A stretch of 64,000 nucleotides of DNA from Sphingomonadaceae bacterium 3R27C6 (GTDB lineage Bacteria > Pseudomonadota > Alphaproteobacteria > Sphingomonadales > Sphingomonadaceae), in assembly GCA_005503215.1 (NCBI GenBank), contig SCNS01000007.1:145170-209169 (forward strand). Direction: 5' to 3'. Below, one piece after another: positions 42,318 through 50,728 of the stretch (its first letter is position 1; each line of letters opens with the position of its first letter). The notes under the pieces are model-generated. The model made no database searches and was not told the origin of the DNA. It worked only from the letters and a program-made list of their open reading frames with translations. Position numbers and translations under genes: made by a program.

Positions 42318-42347
42318 TTGACACGGGCCCGGCAATTCCCGCATCAT
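42318..42347 (+). promoter_or_regulatory. Sigma-70 type promoter of the first TonB receptor
   Basis: TTGACA, 18-base spacer, CATCAT. The predicted start point falls on the LacI-type operator at 42351, a position where a bound repressor would block initiation. Confidence 0.5.
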
Positions 42348-42350
42348 TCG

Positions 42351-42365
42351 TGACACCGGTTACCA
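42351..42365. promoter_or_regulatory. LacI-type operator, site A
   Basis: TGACACCGGTTACCA, identical over 15 bases to the site in front of kduI/lacI (48045) and over at least 13 bases to both sites near 55085 and 55231. Confidence 0.82.
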
Positions 42366-42493
42366 GTGCCGGGCAACGAAAAAGAAACGGGAAGGCGGCT
42401 GGCGCGGCCAGAAGGACTGGCCATCAGGCGCAATCTCCATGGGAAATCATTGGCGAGCGGGCGACAGGCCGCCGCCAGCGTGGGAGGATGAAG

Positions 42494-45103
42494 ATGGCTA
42501 TTCAGGCAAGGCGGGGCGTCCGGACATTGGCGAAACTGGCAGGCGGGGCGTCGCTCGCGGTGCTGGCGCTATCGCCAGCCCATGCGCAGGATGCGGCGGC
42601 TCCGGCCGCCGATGACGCGATCGTGGTGACCGGTATCCGGGCCTCGCTCGAACGCGCGGCCGACATCAAGCGCGAAGCCGATCAGGTCATGGACGTCATT
42701 ACCGCCGAAGACGTCGGCAAGCTGCCCGACGCCAACGTCGCGGAAGCGCTGCAGCGCGTCACCGGCGTCCAGATCTCCCGCGTCTTCGGCGAAGGCCAGT
42801 CGGTGTCGGTGCGCGGGCTGCAACAGGTGCGCGTCGAGGTCGACGGCCGCACGCTGCTTGGCTGGTCGGCGCGCCTGTCGCCGCCCGAGAACGACCAGCT
42901 CGGCCGCTCGTCGGGACTCGATTCGGTCCCGTCGAGCCTGTTCGGTCGCCTCGAAGTGCGCAAGTCGCCGCTCGCCAGCAATGCCGAGGGCGGGCTTGGC
43001 GGCACGGTCAATCTCGTTACGCCCAAACCGCTGTCGTTCAAGGAGCCGACGATCTCGGTCCGCGCACAGGGCGTCTATTCGGAAAACAGCGATAAGTTCG
43101 AACCCGCGATCACCGGCTTCGCGACGACCAAATTCGCCGACGGCCGCATCGGCATCATGATCGCCGGCGAATATCAGAAGCGCATGTCGAAGACGCAAAC
43201 CTTCGAGCGCAACAATTTCCTCAACCGCACCTACACGGGCGCGGGCGGCGGCGTGCTGCCGACCCCGGTGCTGCTGCAATATGAGGAATTCACCGTCGAC
43301 CGCTCGCGCCTCGGCCTCAACGGCGCGATCCAGTTCGAGGTGACGCCCGAATTCACGATCACCGCCGACGCGCTCTATTCAAAACTCAAGACCGGGCGCC
43401 GCCAGGATTTCTTCGCGTTCCGCCTGCCCACCGGCACCAACCCCGTCACCAATCGCGTCGTCGAGGATGGCATGGTCGTCGCGGGCAACGCCAACGGCAC
43501 CGTCACCACCGCGGGGCAGATCCGCAACGAGCCGACCGAAAGCTTCCTCTATGGGCTCAACGGCAAATATGAGGGCGACAACGGGCTGACGATCGAGGCC
43601 GACGGCTATTACAGCAAGGGCACGATCGACCAGACGATCCAGATCATCACCTTGCAGGGCACCGCCGCGGTTCCGGGCGCGTTCGATTTCCGCGATCAGA
43701 CGATCCCGTCGCTGACGCTGACCGGGCCGTTCAATCCGACCAATTATGCGTCGTACAACCCGGCCACGAACGGGGTGCGCAGCAACCGCCTGATCGGCCT
43801 GCTCGACGAATATACGGGCAAGCTCGACGTCAACTACGAAACCGGCGGCGTCACGATCGCGGCGGGGGTGCGCTACACCGATCTCCACGCGCGCTCGAAC
43901 GCGTTCCGTAGCCAGGTCACGCCGACCCGCGCCGAGATCGAGCCCTTTCTCAAGCGCGTAGACACGGGCGATTTCCTGTCGGACATTCCGGGGACCTTCC
44001 CGCGCAGCTTCCTGAGCACAGCGCCGACCTTCGACTATGTCTTCAACCGCGCGCAGGCGGCCGAGCCCAATCCGAACGCGAACGGGCGCTCGACGTTGCT
44101 GCCCAATCTGCAGCGCGACTATGACTTCAGCGAAAAGACGCTCGCGGGTTATCTGATGGTATCGGGCGAGGGCGAGATCGCGGGCATCCCGTACAAGGCC
44201 AATGCCGGTGTGCGCATCGCGTCGACGCGGCTGTCGGTCGATAGCTATGTCAACGTCGGCACCGTCAGCCGACTGGTCAACGACAAGAATCGCTACACCA
44301 ATGTGCTCCCGAGCGCGAACGTCGCGTTCAACATCACCGACGATTTCCTGATCCGCGTGTCGGGGTCGCAGACGATGCAGCGCGCCTCGATCGCCGACCT
44401 TGCACCATCGACCTTCTTCAACGCGACGAACCTGTCGGTCACCGGCGGCAATGTGAATCTCGAACCGCCGATCTCGACGCAGGCCGATGTCAGCTTCGAA
44501 TATTATACGGGCAAGAGCTCGCTGATCTCGGGCGCGGTCTTCTATAAGGATGTGAAGAATTTCATCGCGAGCTTCGTCACCACCGGCGTCGACACGACGC
44601 TCGACCCGCAGGGACGCGAGCTGACCTTCTCGCGCCCCGAAAATCTGTCGAGCGCGAAGATCAAGGGTTTCGAAATCGGCATCCAGCAGTTTTTCGATTT
44701 CCTGCCTTCGCCGCTCGACGGTTTCGGCGTGATCGCGAACTACACTTACTCGGATTCGGAAGACAGCGCGGGCTTCCCGCTCGTCGCGGTGTCGAAGAAC
44801 AGCTATAATCTCGTTGGCCTGTACGAGAAGGGGCCTTTCTCGGCGCGTATCGCATACAACTACCGCGACGAGGCAGTGTTCGAATTCTCCGAAGGACGGC
44901 CGAGCTTCGTCGGCTCGCGCTCGCAGCTCGACGCGCAGGTCGGGGTCGACATCACCAGGAATATCGCGCTGTCATTGCAGGCGCAGAATCTGACGCCGAA
45001 GAAATCGGCGACGACCGAGTATAGCAATTTCAACACCACCGCGCTCAACAGCTATGCGCTATCCGAGCGACGTTTCTCGGTCGGCGTGCGCGCGAAGTTC
45101 TAA
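42494..45103 (+). CDS. TonB-dependent receptor, pectin/uronate locus (first copy)
   Basis: 869 aa outer-membrane receptor for energised uptake, here presumably of oligogalacturonates. Sec signal peptide (residues 1-32, ending SPAHAQ), plug domain (VMDVITAEDVGKLPDANVAEALQRVTGVQISR...SVSVRGL), then a 22-strand-type barrel ending in aromatic-terminal VGVRAKF. It belongs to the long TonB-receptor type frequent in polysaccharide loci of Caulobacter and sphingomonads. The start is ATG 42494, six bases behind GGGAGG; ATG 42488 is too close to that site. It is controlled by the LacI-type operator at 42351. Confidence 0.93.
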   Translation: MAIQARRGVRTLAKLAGGASLAVLALSPAHAQDAAAPAADDAIVVTGIRASLERAADIKREADQVMDVITAEDVGKLPDANVAEALQRVTGVQISRVFGEGQSVSVRGLQQVRVEVDGRTLLGWSARLSPPENDQLGRSSGLDSVPSSLFGRLEVRKSPLASNAEGGLGGTVNLVTPKPLSFKEPTISVRAQGVYSENSDKFEPAITGFATTKFADGRIGIMIAGEYQKRMSKTQTFERNNFLNRTYTGAGGGVLPTPVLLQYEEFTVDRSRLGLNGAIQFEVTPEFTITADALYSKLKTGRRQDFFAFRLPTGTNPVTNRVVEDGMVVAGNANGTVTTAGQIRNEPTESFLYGLNGKYEGDNGLTIEADGYYSKGTIDQTIQIITLQGTAAVPGAFDFRDQTIPSLTLTGPFNPTNYASYNPATNGVRSNRLIGLLDEYTGKLDVNYETGGVTIAAGVRYTDLHARSNAFRSQVTPTRAEIEPFLKRVDTGDFLSDIPGTFPRSFLSTAPTFDYVFNRAQAAEPNPNANGRSTLLPNLQRDYDFSEKTLAGYLMVSGEGEIAGIPYKANAGVRIASTRLSVDSYVNVGTVSRLVNDKNRYTNVLPSANVAFNITDDFLIRVSGSQTMQRASIADLAPSTFFNATNLSVTGGNVNLEPPISTQADVSFEYYTGKSSLISGAVFYKDVKNFIASFVTTGVDTTLDPQGRELTFSRPENLSSAKIKGFEIGIQQFFDFLPSPLDGFGVIANYTYSDSEDSAGFPLVAVSKNSYNLVGLYEKGPFSARIAYNYRDEAVFEFSEGRPSFVGSRSQLDAQVGVDITRNIALSLQAQNLTPKKSATTEYSNFNTTALNSYALSERRFSVGVRAKF

Positions 45104-45115
45104 AAAGAGGTCCCC

Positions 45116-45161
45116 GGCATGGCGGTGCCCCGACCTTTCACTGGTCGCGCGCCGCCATGCC
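45116..45161 (+). repeat. Hairpin in the receptor/beta-helix gene junction
   Basis: Perfect 10-base inverted repeat GGCATGGCGG / CCGCCATGCC around a 26-base loop, starting 12 bases after the receptor stop and followed by AAAAAGGGGG. There is no T-tract, so an mRNA-stability or translation-control hairpin is more likely than a terminator. Confidence 0.5.
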
Positions 45162-45206
45162 AAAAAGGGGGTAATGCCAAACGGGCCGCAGGGAGTGTAT
45201 CGGGTT

Positions 45207-46886
45207 ATGATTTCGGGTGATCGGCGCGCGCGCCTTGTTTCGGTTCTGGCGCTCGGCGCGGCGCTGACTTTCCCGGTTCAGGCGCAGCCGACGAAATTGC
45301 CCAAAATCATCGCCGACCCCGCAACGGCGGCGGCGAACCCGCTGCCCGATTTCAGCTATGCGGGCTATGGTTTCGGCCTCGCGCCCATCCCCGTCGATGC
45401 GGGAACGGTCGTCGACGTGACCGACCATGGCGCGATCCCCGACGACGGGCTCGACGATAGCAAGGCGGTGCTGCGCGCACTCGCCGCCGCCAATGCCGTG
45501 AAGGGCCAGGTGACGCTGCGCTTCCCCAAGGGGCGCACGCAGATTACCGAAGTGCTGCGGATCACGCGCGGCGACATCATACTCGACGGCGCGGGCAACG
45601 GCCCCGGCGGCAGCGAACTCTGGTTCCCGCGGCCGCTGAAGCTCATCGACCAGAGTCACGATTATGACGAGCTGCGCGAATATATGGTGCGCGAGAAGAA
45701 GCAGCAGGTCGAGCCCGAGCATAATATCGATTATCTGTTCACCGAATATACGTGGGCGGGCGGGATGATCTATGTCGCGCCTGCGGGTAGCCGGCCGGTC
45801 TCCTATGACGGGACGAAGGATGTCCGCGACCCGGTGCTCGCGAACGGCATATCGGGCAAGCAGTTCGGCCGCACGCTGACGGTCGATGATGCGTCGAAGC
45901 TCAAGGTCGGCGATGTCGTCCAGCTGCAATGGTTTTCGGTCGACGGGCCGAACAGCCAGATATTGAAATCGCTCTATGGCGATACCGACCTGCCGATCGG
46001 CTCGCATCACTGGAGTTTTCCGAACCGGCCGGTGGTGGCGCAGGCGACGCGCGTCGCGGCGGTGCGGGGCAAGACGGTGACGCTCGGCGACCCGCTGCTC
46101 CACGATATCCGCGCCGACCAGCCCGCGGTGGCCGCGCAATGGAAGCATCTCTCCAACGTCGGCATCCAGAATCTGCGGCTGCAATTTCCCGAGGCGCCAG
46201 CGTTCGGCCATCATCTCGAGCAGGGCTATAATGGCATCTATATGACCGGCGTGTTCGACGGCTGGGTGAAGAAGCTCACGATCGACCGCGCGGACAGCGG
46301 CATATTGACCGACAATGCCGCGAGCCTGACGATCGCCGACGTCACCACCACCGGCGACCGCCGCGCGCATTATTCGGTGCATGTCGGCGCGGTGCACAAT
46401 GTGCTCGTCAAGGATCTGAAGGTCGCAAATCCGGTCGTCCATCCGCTGAGCATCAACACGCGCTCGACACGCTCGGTGTTCCTGCGTTCGGTCGTCGACC
46501 GCGACGCGATCATCGACCAGCACAGCGGGTCGAACCACCAGAATCTGTTCGATGCGATCGAGATGCGCATCGACCCCAAGCGGGACAAGGACGGCTGGCA
46601 CTACCAGCTCTGGGTGGGCGGCGGCGCGCCCTATTGGAAGCCGGGGCACGGGCTTTACAACACGCTGTGGAACGCGAAGCTGGTGATGCCCGAGAGCATT
46701 CCCGCCGATGCGACGGTCGCGATCAACAGCGGGCTCGAAGGCCCCGGCGAGCGGATCGTCGGGCTGCACGCGAACCGCAAGATCGCGGTCAGCTACACCC
46801 CCGCGCCCTATATCGAGGGCACGGGGCAGGCGGTCGCCGCCGTGCCGTCGCTCTACGAATATCAGCTTGCCCGCCGGCGCCGCTGA
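45207..46886 (+). CDS. Secreted right-handed beta-helix protein, pectate-lyase-3 superfamily
   Basis: 559 aa. Sec signal peptide (residues 1-27, ending FPVQAQ). The first folded part has the pectate_lyase_3 opening (VVDVTDHGAIPDDGLDDSKAVLRALAAA, about 60-87) and many short repeats (GDIILDGAGN, GILTDNAASLTIADVTTTGD) of a beta-helix. No complete family motif of known pectate lyases or GH28 polygalacturonases (NTD, DD, GHG) is seen. It probably acts on uronate-containing polysaccharide; substrate unknown. The start is uncertain: ATG 45207 gives a clean signal peptide, ATG 45174 an 11-residue longer form. It follows the receptor and ends 3 bases from the convergent lacI stop. Confidence 0.75.
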   Translation: MISGDRRARLVSVLALGAALTFPVQAQPTKLPKIIADPATAAANPLPDFSYAGYGFGLAPIPVDAGTVVDVTDHGAIPDDGLDDSKAVLRALAAANAVKGQVTLRFPKGRTQITEVLRITRGDIILDGAGNGPGGSELWFPRPLKLIDQSHDYDELREYMVREKKQQVEPEHNIDYLFTEYTWAGGMIYVAPAGSRPVSYDGTKDVRDPVLANGISGKQFGRTLTVDDASKLKVGDVVQLQWFSVDGPNSQILKSLYGDTDLPIGSHHWSFPNRPVVAQATRVAAVRGKTVTLGDPLLHDIRADQPAVAAQWKHLSNVGIQNLRLQFPEAPAFGHHLEQGYNGIYMTGVFDGWVKKLTIDRADSGILTDNAASLTIADVTTTGDRRAHYSVHVGAVHNVLVKDLKVANPVVHPLSINTRSTRSVFLRSVVDRDAIIDQHSGSNHQNLFDAIEMRIDPKRDKDGWHYQLWVGGGAPYWKPGHGLYNTLWNAKLVMPESIPADATVAINSGLEGPGERIVGLHANRKIAVSYTPAPYIEGTGQAVAAVPSLYEYQLARRRR

Positions 46887-46889
46887 CCC

Positions 46890-47939
46890 TTATTTCGTCG
46901 CAGGCGGGGCGACCGATTGCCGCTCGACAAAGGTCGAGGCAAGAACCGCACCCTCGGCGACCTTGGTCCCCGGGGCGAGGAAATCGGGCACGAGCGTTTG
47001 CGCGGCGCGGACACCCATCTCGTGGATCGGCCAGCGCACCGTGCTGAGCGCGGGCCAGATATGCGTCGCGGTCGGGCTGTCGTCGAATCCGATGATCGAA
47101 AGCTGCTCGGGCACCTTGATGCCCTTGCTGTGCGCGACGCTCATCACGCCGGCGGCCATCTCGTCGTTCGAGCAGAAGATCGCCGTCGGCGGGGCGGCGA
47201 GCGACAGCAGGGCTTCGCCGGCCTCGATGCCCGCGGTATAGCGGTAATTGCCGGGCGCGTTGAATGCGGGAGGAAGGTCGAGTCCGGCCTCGGCCAGCGC
47301 CTCGCGGAAACCTTCTTCGCGCTCGGCGGCCGAACGGAAGCCGACGGGGCCGCGCACGAAACCGATGCGGCGATGGCCGAGCGCGATCAATCGGCGCACC
47401 GCCTCGGCGACGACCTCGCGATCGTTCGACGAAATGCAGTGCTTCGCATCGTCGAGCGGCGCCGACCCGACGCGGACATAACGCACGCCCAGATCCTCGC
47501 AGAGCGCCGCCAGATCGTCATTCTCCGAAATCGGCGGCAGCAGCATGGCGCCGATCGGCCGCTGTTTTTCCAGGAACGTGCGCACATCGTCGAGCAGCTT
47601 GTCCGACCCGCGATCGACGGGGCGGACGAGCAAAGCAAGGTCGCTGTCCTTGATCGCGTCGAGCACCCCGCGCTGGAAGTTGAGCACGGTCTGCGCGTTG
47701 GGATTGTCGTGGAGCAGCGCGATCAGGAAGTTGCGGCGAAAGGCGAGCGCGCGCGCCTGCGGATTGGGGACGAAGCCCAATTGTTCGATCGCCTTTTCGA
47801 CTGCGGCGCGCGTCTTGTCGGTCAGGAATTCGGAGCGGTTGATCACCCGGCTCACGGTTTTTTTCGAAACCCCCGCAAGCGCCGCGACGTCGTTGATCGT
47901 CGGCTGCTTGCCCCCCGGCCCCTTGGTTTGTGCCGCCAT
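46890..47939 (-). CDS. LacI-family transcriptional regulator of the uronate locus
   Basis: 349 aa. N-terminal helix-turn-helix (PTINDVAALAGVSKKTVSRVINRSEFLTDKTRAAVEKAIEQLGFVPN, about residues 12-57) and a periplasmic-binding-protein-like effector domain (NDREVVAEAVRRLIALGHRRIGFVRG, IFCSNDEMAAGVM, LSIIGFDDSPTATHIWPALSTVRWP). It probably represses the locus until an intermediate such as KDG appears; effector identity is inference. The start is ATG 47939. It is divergent from kduI with operator site B between them, suggesting autoregulation. The five TGACACCGGTKWC sites are its likely targets. Confidence 0.92.
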   Translation of the reverse strand: MAAQTKGPGGKQPTINDVAALAGVSKKTVSRVINRSEFLTDKTRAAVEKAIEQLGFVPNPQARALAFRRNFLIALLHDNPNAQTVLNFQRGVLDAIKDSDLALLVRPVDRGSDKLLDDVRTFLEKQRPIGAMLLPPISENDDLAALCEDLGVRYVRVGSAPLDDAKHCISSNDREVVAEAVRRLIALGHRRIGFVRGPVGFRSAAEREEGFREALAEAGLDLPPAFNAPGNYRYTAGIEAGEALLSLAAPPTAIFCSNDEMAAGVMSVAHSKGIKVPEQLSIIGFDDSPTATHIWPALSTVRWPIHEMGVRAAQTLVPDFLAPGTKVAEGAVLASTFVERQSVAPPATK

Positions 47940-48044
47940 ATTCGCTCTTTCCCCTGCAAGCCTCTGGCCAGGCCCGCGCTTTCCTATGCTGATGGGCGCT
48001 CGAAAGCGTAAAATCAACCGCCCGGCGGGGGTGCCAACACCTCT

Positions 48045-48059
48045 TGACACCGGTTACCA
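48045..48059. promoter_or_regulatory. LacI-type operator, site B (lacI/kduI)
   Basis: TGACACCGGTTACCA. Together with the preceding T it contains a TTGACA hexamer (48044-48049), a plausible -35 for kduI with TAGCAA 17 bases on, so binding would cover the promoter. Confidence 0.82.
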
Positions 48060-48110
48060 TCAAATCTAGCAAGGCGGCAAGCCAGAAATATCGAGCGAGG
48101 ATGCGATCCC

Positions 48111-48953
48111 ATGTTTTCCAAGACCTATTACGCCACCCATCCCGTGATGATGGAGGAGGTGTCGAACGCCGAACTGCGCGATCGCTACCTGATCCAGAAC
48201 CTGTTTCGTGAAGGCGAGTGCGTCCTCAACTACACCCACGCCGACCGCTTCGTGATCGGCGGCGTTGCCGTTGGAAATGCACCGGTCAAGCTGCCTGCGC
48301 AGAGCGAGCCGCCGTCGGCCGCGGGACACCCGTTCCTCGAACGCCGCGAGCTTGCGATCGTCAACGTCTCGTCGGTGGAAGGCACCGTCACCGTCGACGG
48401 CGAGAGCTTCACGCTCGGCAACAAGGATTGCCTCTATGTGACGATGGGCGCGAAGGACGTTGAGTTCGCGGGACAGGGCGCGCGTTACTATCTGGCGTCG
48501 TGCCCGGCGCACAAGGCGTTCACGACGCGCAAGCTCGGGATTGCCGACGCCAATGCGCTCGACCGCGGCAGCCTCGCCGAATCGAACGAGCGCACGATTT
48601 TCCAGCTCGTCATCCCGGGCGTGTGCGACAGCGCGCAGCTCGTCATGGGGCTGACCGTGCTCAAGGAAGGCAGCGTCTGGAACACGATGCCCCCGCATAT
48701 CCACGAGCGCCGCAGCGAGATCTATTTCTATTTCGAACTCGACAATGTCGATAGCGACCGCGTGATGCATTTCATGGGCGAGGGTGAAGCGACGCGCCAC
48801 ATCGTCATGCAGAATGAGGAAGCGGTGATTTCGCCGCCCTGGTCGATCCACATGGGCGCGGGCACGAAATCCTATGCGTTCATATGGGCGATGGCGGGCG
48901 AGAACCAGGATTATACGGACATGAACGTCCTCGACATCTGTCAGCTGTCGTAA
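48111..48953 (+). CDS. kduI: 5-dehydro-4-deoxy-D-glucuronate isomerase KduI
   Basis: 280 aa, normal length. It converts 4-deoxy-L-threo-5-hexosulose uronate (from unsaturated galacturonate) to 3-deoxy-D-glycero-2,5-hexodiulosonate in the cytoplasm. The cupin-fold metal ligands His196, His198 and Glu203 occur in [15 protein letters not shown], and a fourth His in PPWSIHMG (247). It is the first gene of kduI-kduD-kdgK-esterase; the stop overlaps kduD by one base. It is under operator site B. Confidence 0.97.
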   Translation: MFSKTYYATHPVMMEEVSNAELRDRYLIQNLFREGECVLNYTHADRFVIGGVAVGNAPVKLPAQSEPPSAAGHPFLERRELAIVNVSSVEGTVTVDGESFTLGNKDCLYVTMGAKDVEFAGQGARYYLASCPAHKAFTTRKLGIADANALDRGSLAESNERTIFQLVIPGVCDSAQLVMGLTVLKEGSVWNTMPPHIHERRSEIYFYFELDNVDSDRVMHFMGEGEATRHIVMQNEEAVISPPWSIHMGAGTKSYAFIWAMAGENQDYTDMNVLDICQLS

Positions 48954-49708
48954 TGGCGGGCCTCTTCGATCTTTCGGGCAAAGTCGCGCTGGTCACCGGC
49001 GCCAACGCGGGCATCGGGCAGGGGATCGCGCTCGCGGTCGCCGAGGCGGGCGCCGACATCGCCGCCGCGGGTCGCTCGCCCGCCGACGAGACCGTCGGCA
49101 AGGTGCGCGGGCTCGGCCGCCGCGGCGAGAATTTTGCCGCCGACCTGTCGAGCGTCGGCGCGGTCCAGCCGCTCGTCGACGCGGTGCTTGCCGAGTTCGG
49201 GCGGATCGACATCCTCGTCAACAATGCCGGGATCATCCGGCGGGCCGATGCGGTCGACTTCACCGAGGCCGACTGGGACGCGGTGATGGACACCAATTTG
49301 AAGACGCTCTTCTTCCTCTGCCAGAGCGTGGGGCGCCACATGATCGCGCGCGGGTCGGGCAAGATCATCAACATCGCCTCGATGCTGACCTTTCAGGGCG
49401 GCATCCGCGTGCCGAGCTATACCGCGTCGAAATCGGGGGTCGGCGGGCTCACCAAGCTGCTCGCGAACGAGTGGGCGGCAAAGGGCGTGCAGGTCAACGC
49501 GATCGCGCCCGGCTATATCGCGACGAACAACACCGCCGCGCTGCAGGGCGACGAGACGCGCAACCGCCAGATCATGGAGCGCATCCCCGCGGGCCGCTGG
49601 GGCGATCCGAGCGACATTGGCGGCGCCGCGGTCTTCCTCGCGTCACCGGCGTCAGACTATGTGCAGGGCCATATCCTCGCCGTCGACGGCGGCTGGCTCG
49701 CGCGTTAG
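48953..49708 (+). CDS. kduD: 2-dehydro-3-deoxy-D-gluconate 5-dehydrogenase KduD
   Basis: 251 aa short-chain dehydrogenase. It reduces the KduI product to 2-keto-3-deoxygluconate (KDG). Cofactor motif TGANAGIG (15-22), NNAG (90-93), catalytic Ser143, Tyr156 and Lys160 (YTASK). The start ATG 48953 overlaps the kduI stop (TAATG). Nine bases separate it from kdgK. Confidence 0.95.
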   Translation: MAGLFDLSGKVALVTGANAGIGQGIALAVAEAGADIAAAGRSPADETVGKVRGLGRRGENFAADLSSVGAVQPLVDAVLAEFGRIDILVNNAGIIRRADAVDFTEADWDAVMDTNLKTLFFLCQSVGRHMIARGSGKIINIASMLTFQGGIRVPSYTASKSGVGGLTKLLANEWAAKGVQVNAIAPGYIATNNTAALQGDETRNRQIMERIPAGRWGDPSDIGGAAVFLASPASDYVQGHILAVDGGWLAR

Positions 49709-49717
49709 CCTCGGGCG

Positions 49718-50728
49718 ATGACCGGCCGCCTTGTCTTTTTCGGCGAACTGCTGATCCGCCTGACCGCGCCGGGCAACGAGCTGCTGATGCAGTCGCCGTC
49801 GCTCGCGCTCCACGTCGGCGGCGCCGAGGCCAATGTCGCGATCGGGCTCGCGCATCTTGGCCATGAGTGCGCGATGGTCAGCCGGGTGCCTGCGAATGCG
49901 CTGGGTCGCGGTGCCGTCGCGGCAGTGCGCGGCGCGGGCGTCGATTGTTCCGCCGTCGCTAGCGGTGCGGGGCGCATGGGGCTCTATTTCCTCAGCGTCG
50001 GTGCCGGGCTGCGCGCGTCGGAGATCGTCTACGACCGCGCGGGGTCGAGCTTCGCGGCGACCGGACCCGAGGATTATGATTTCGACCGCTTGCTCGAGGA
50101 CGCGGGCCTGCTCCACCTGTCGGGGATCACCCCCGCGCTCGGACCGCGCTCGGCCGAGGCCGCACTTGCGGCGGCACGCGCGGCGAAACGGCTCGGCGTT
50201 CCCGTCAGCTTCGACGGCAATTACCGCGCGATGCTGTGGGAGGCATGGGACAGCGATCCGCGCGCGATCCTCTCCGAACTGATCGGCACCGCCGACATCC
50301 TCTTCGGTAACCACCGCGACCTGTCGCTCGTGCTCGGCAAGCAATTCAGCGGCGAGGGCGAGGACCGGCGGCGCGAGGCCGCCGAAGCGGGTTTCGCTGC
50401 GTTCCCCGGCCTCAAGCTGATCGCCTCGACCGCGCGGCATACCGCCACCGCCGACCATCACCGCATCGCCGCACGCGTCGACCTGCGCGACAGCGGCTAT
50501 CAGACGCCGGAGATCGACGTCACCGGCATTGTCGATCGTATCGGCGCGGGCGATGCCTTTGCCGCGGGCGTGCTCCACGCGCACCTGTCGGGTGGCGACG
50601 CGCGCGCGATGGCCGAATCGGGCCTTGCGCTCACCTGCCTCAAACATTCGCTGCCGGGCGACGCGAGCCGTTTCGGGCAGGCCGATATCGACGCCTTCCA
50701 CGGCGGCGGGCTCGATGTCCGGCGCTGA
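49718..50728 (+). CDS. kdgK: 2-keto-3-deoxygluconate kinase KdgK
   Basis: 336 aa PfkB-family sugar kinase making KDPG from KDG. The N-terminal substrate region (LVFFGELLIRLTAPGN...LHVGGAEANVAIGLAHLGH) and the catalytic GAGDAF (276-281) with Asp279 are intact. It is the point where the kdu and uxa branches of this locus meet. Its 3' end overlaps the esterase start by 14 bases. A KDPG aldolase is not in the window. Confidence 0.93.
   Translation: MTGRLVFFGELLIRLTAPGNELLMQSPSLALHVGGAEANVAIGLAHLGHECAMVSRVPANALGRGAVAAVRGAGVDCSAVASGAGRMGLYFLSVGAGLRASEIVYDRAGSSFAATGPEDYDFDRLLEDAGLLHLSGITPALGPRSAEAALAAARAAKRLGVPVSFDGNYRAMLWEAWDSDPRAILSELIGTADILFGNHRDLSLVLGKQFSGEGEDRRREAAEAGFAAFPGLKLIASTARHTATADHHRIAARVDLRDSGYQTPEIDVTGIVDRIGAGDAFAAGVLHAHLSGGDARAMAESGLALTCLKHSLPGDASRFGQADIDAFHGGGLDVRR

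Larger units (their letters stand above)
42137..42493. other. Intergenic regulatory region between efflux operon and first TonB receptor
   Basis: 357 bases without a gene. From left to right: leader of the efflux adaptor; an AT-rich stretch with TTGTCR-like half sites (around 42232-42250); two TTGT-N3-ACAA palindromes (42280, 42300); a TTGACA-N18-CATCAT promoter (42318-42347); a LacI-type operator (42351-42365); and a leader of about 130 bases before the receptor start. No small gene was found. Confidence 0.7.
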
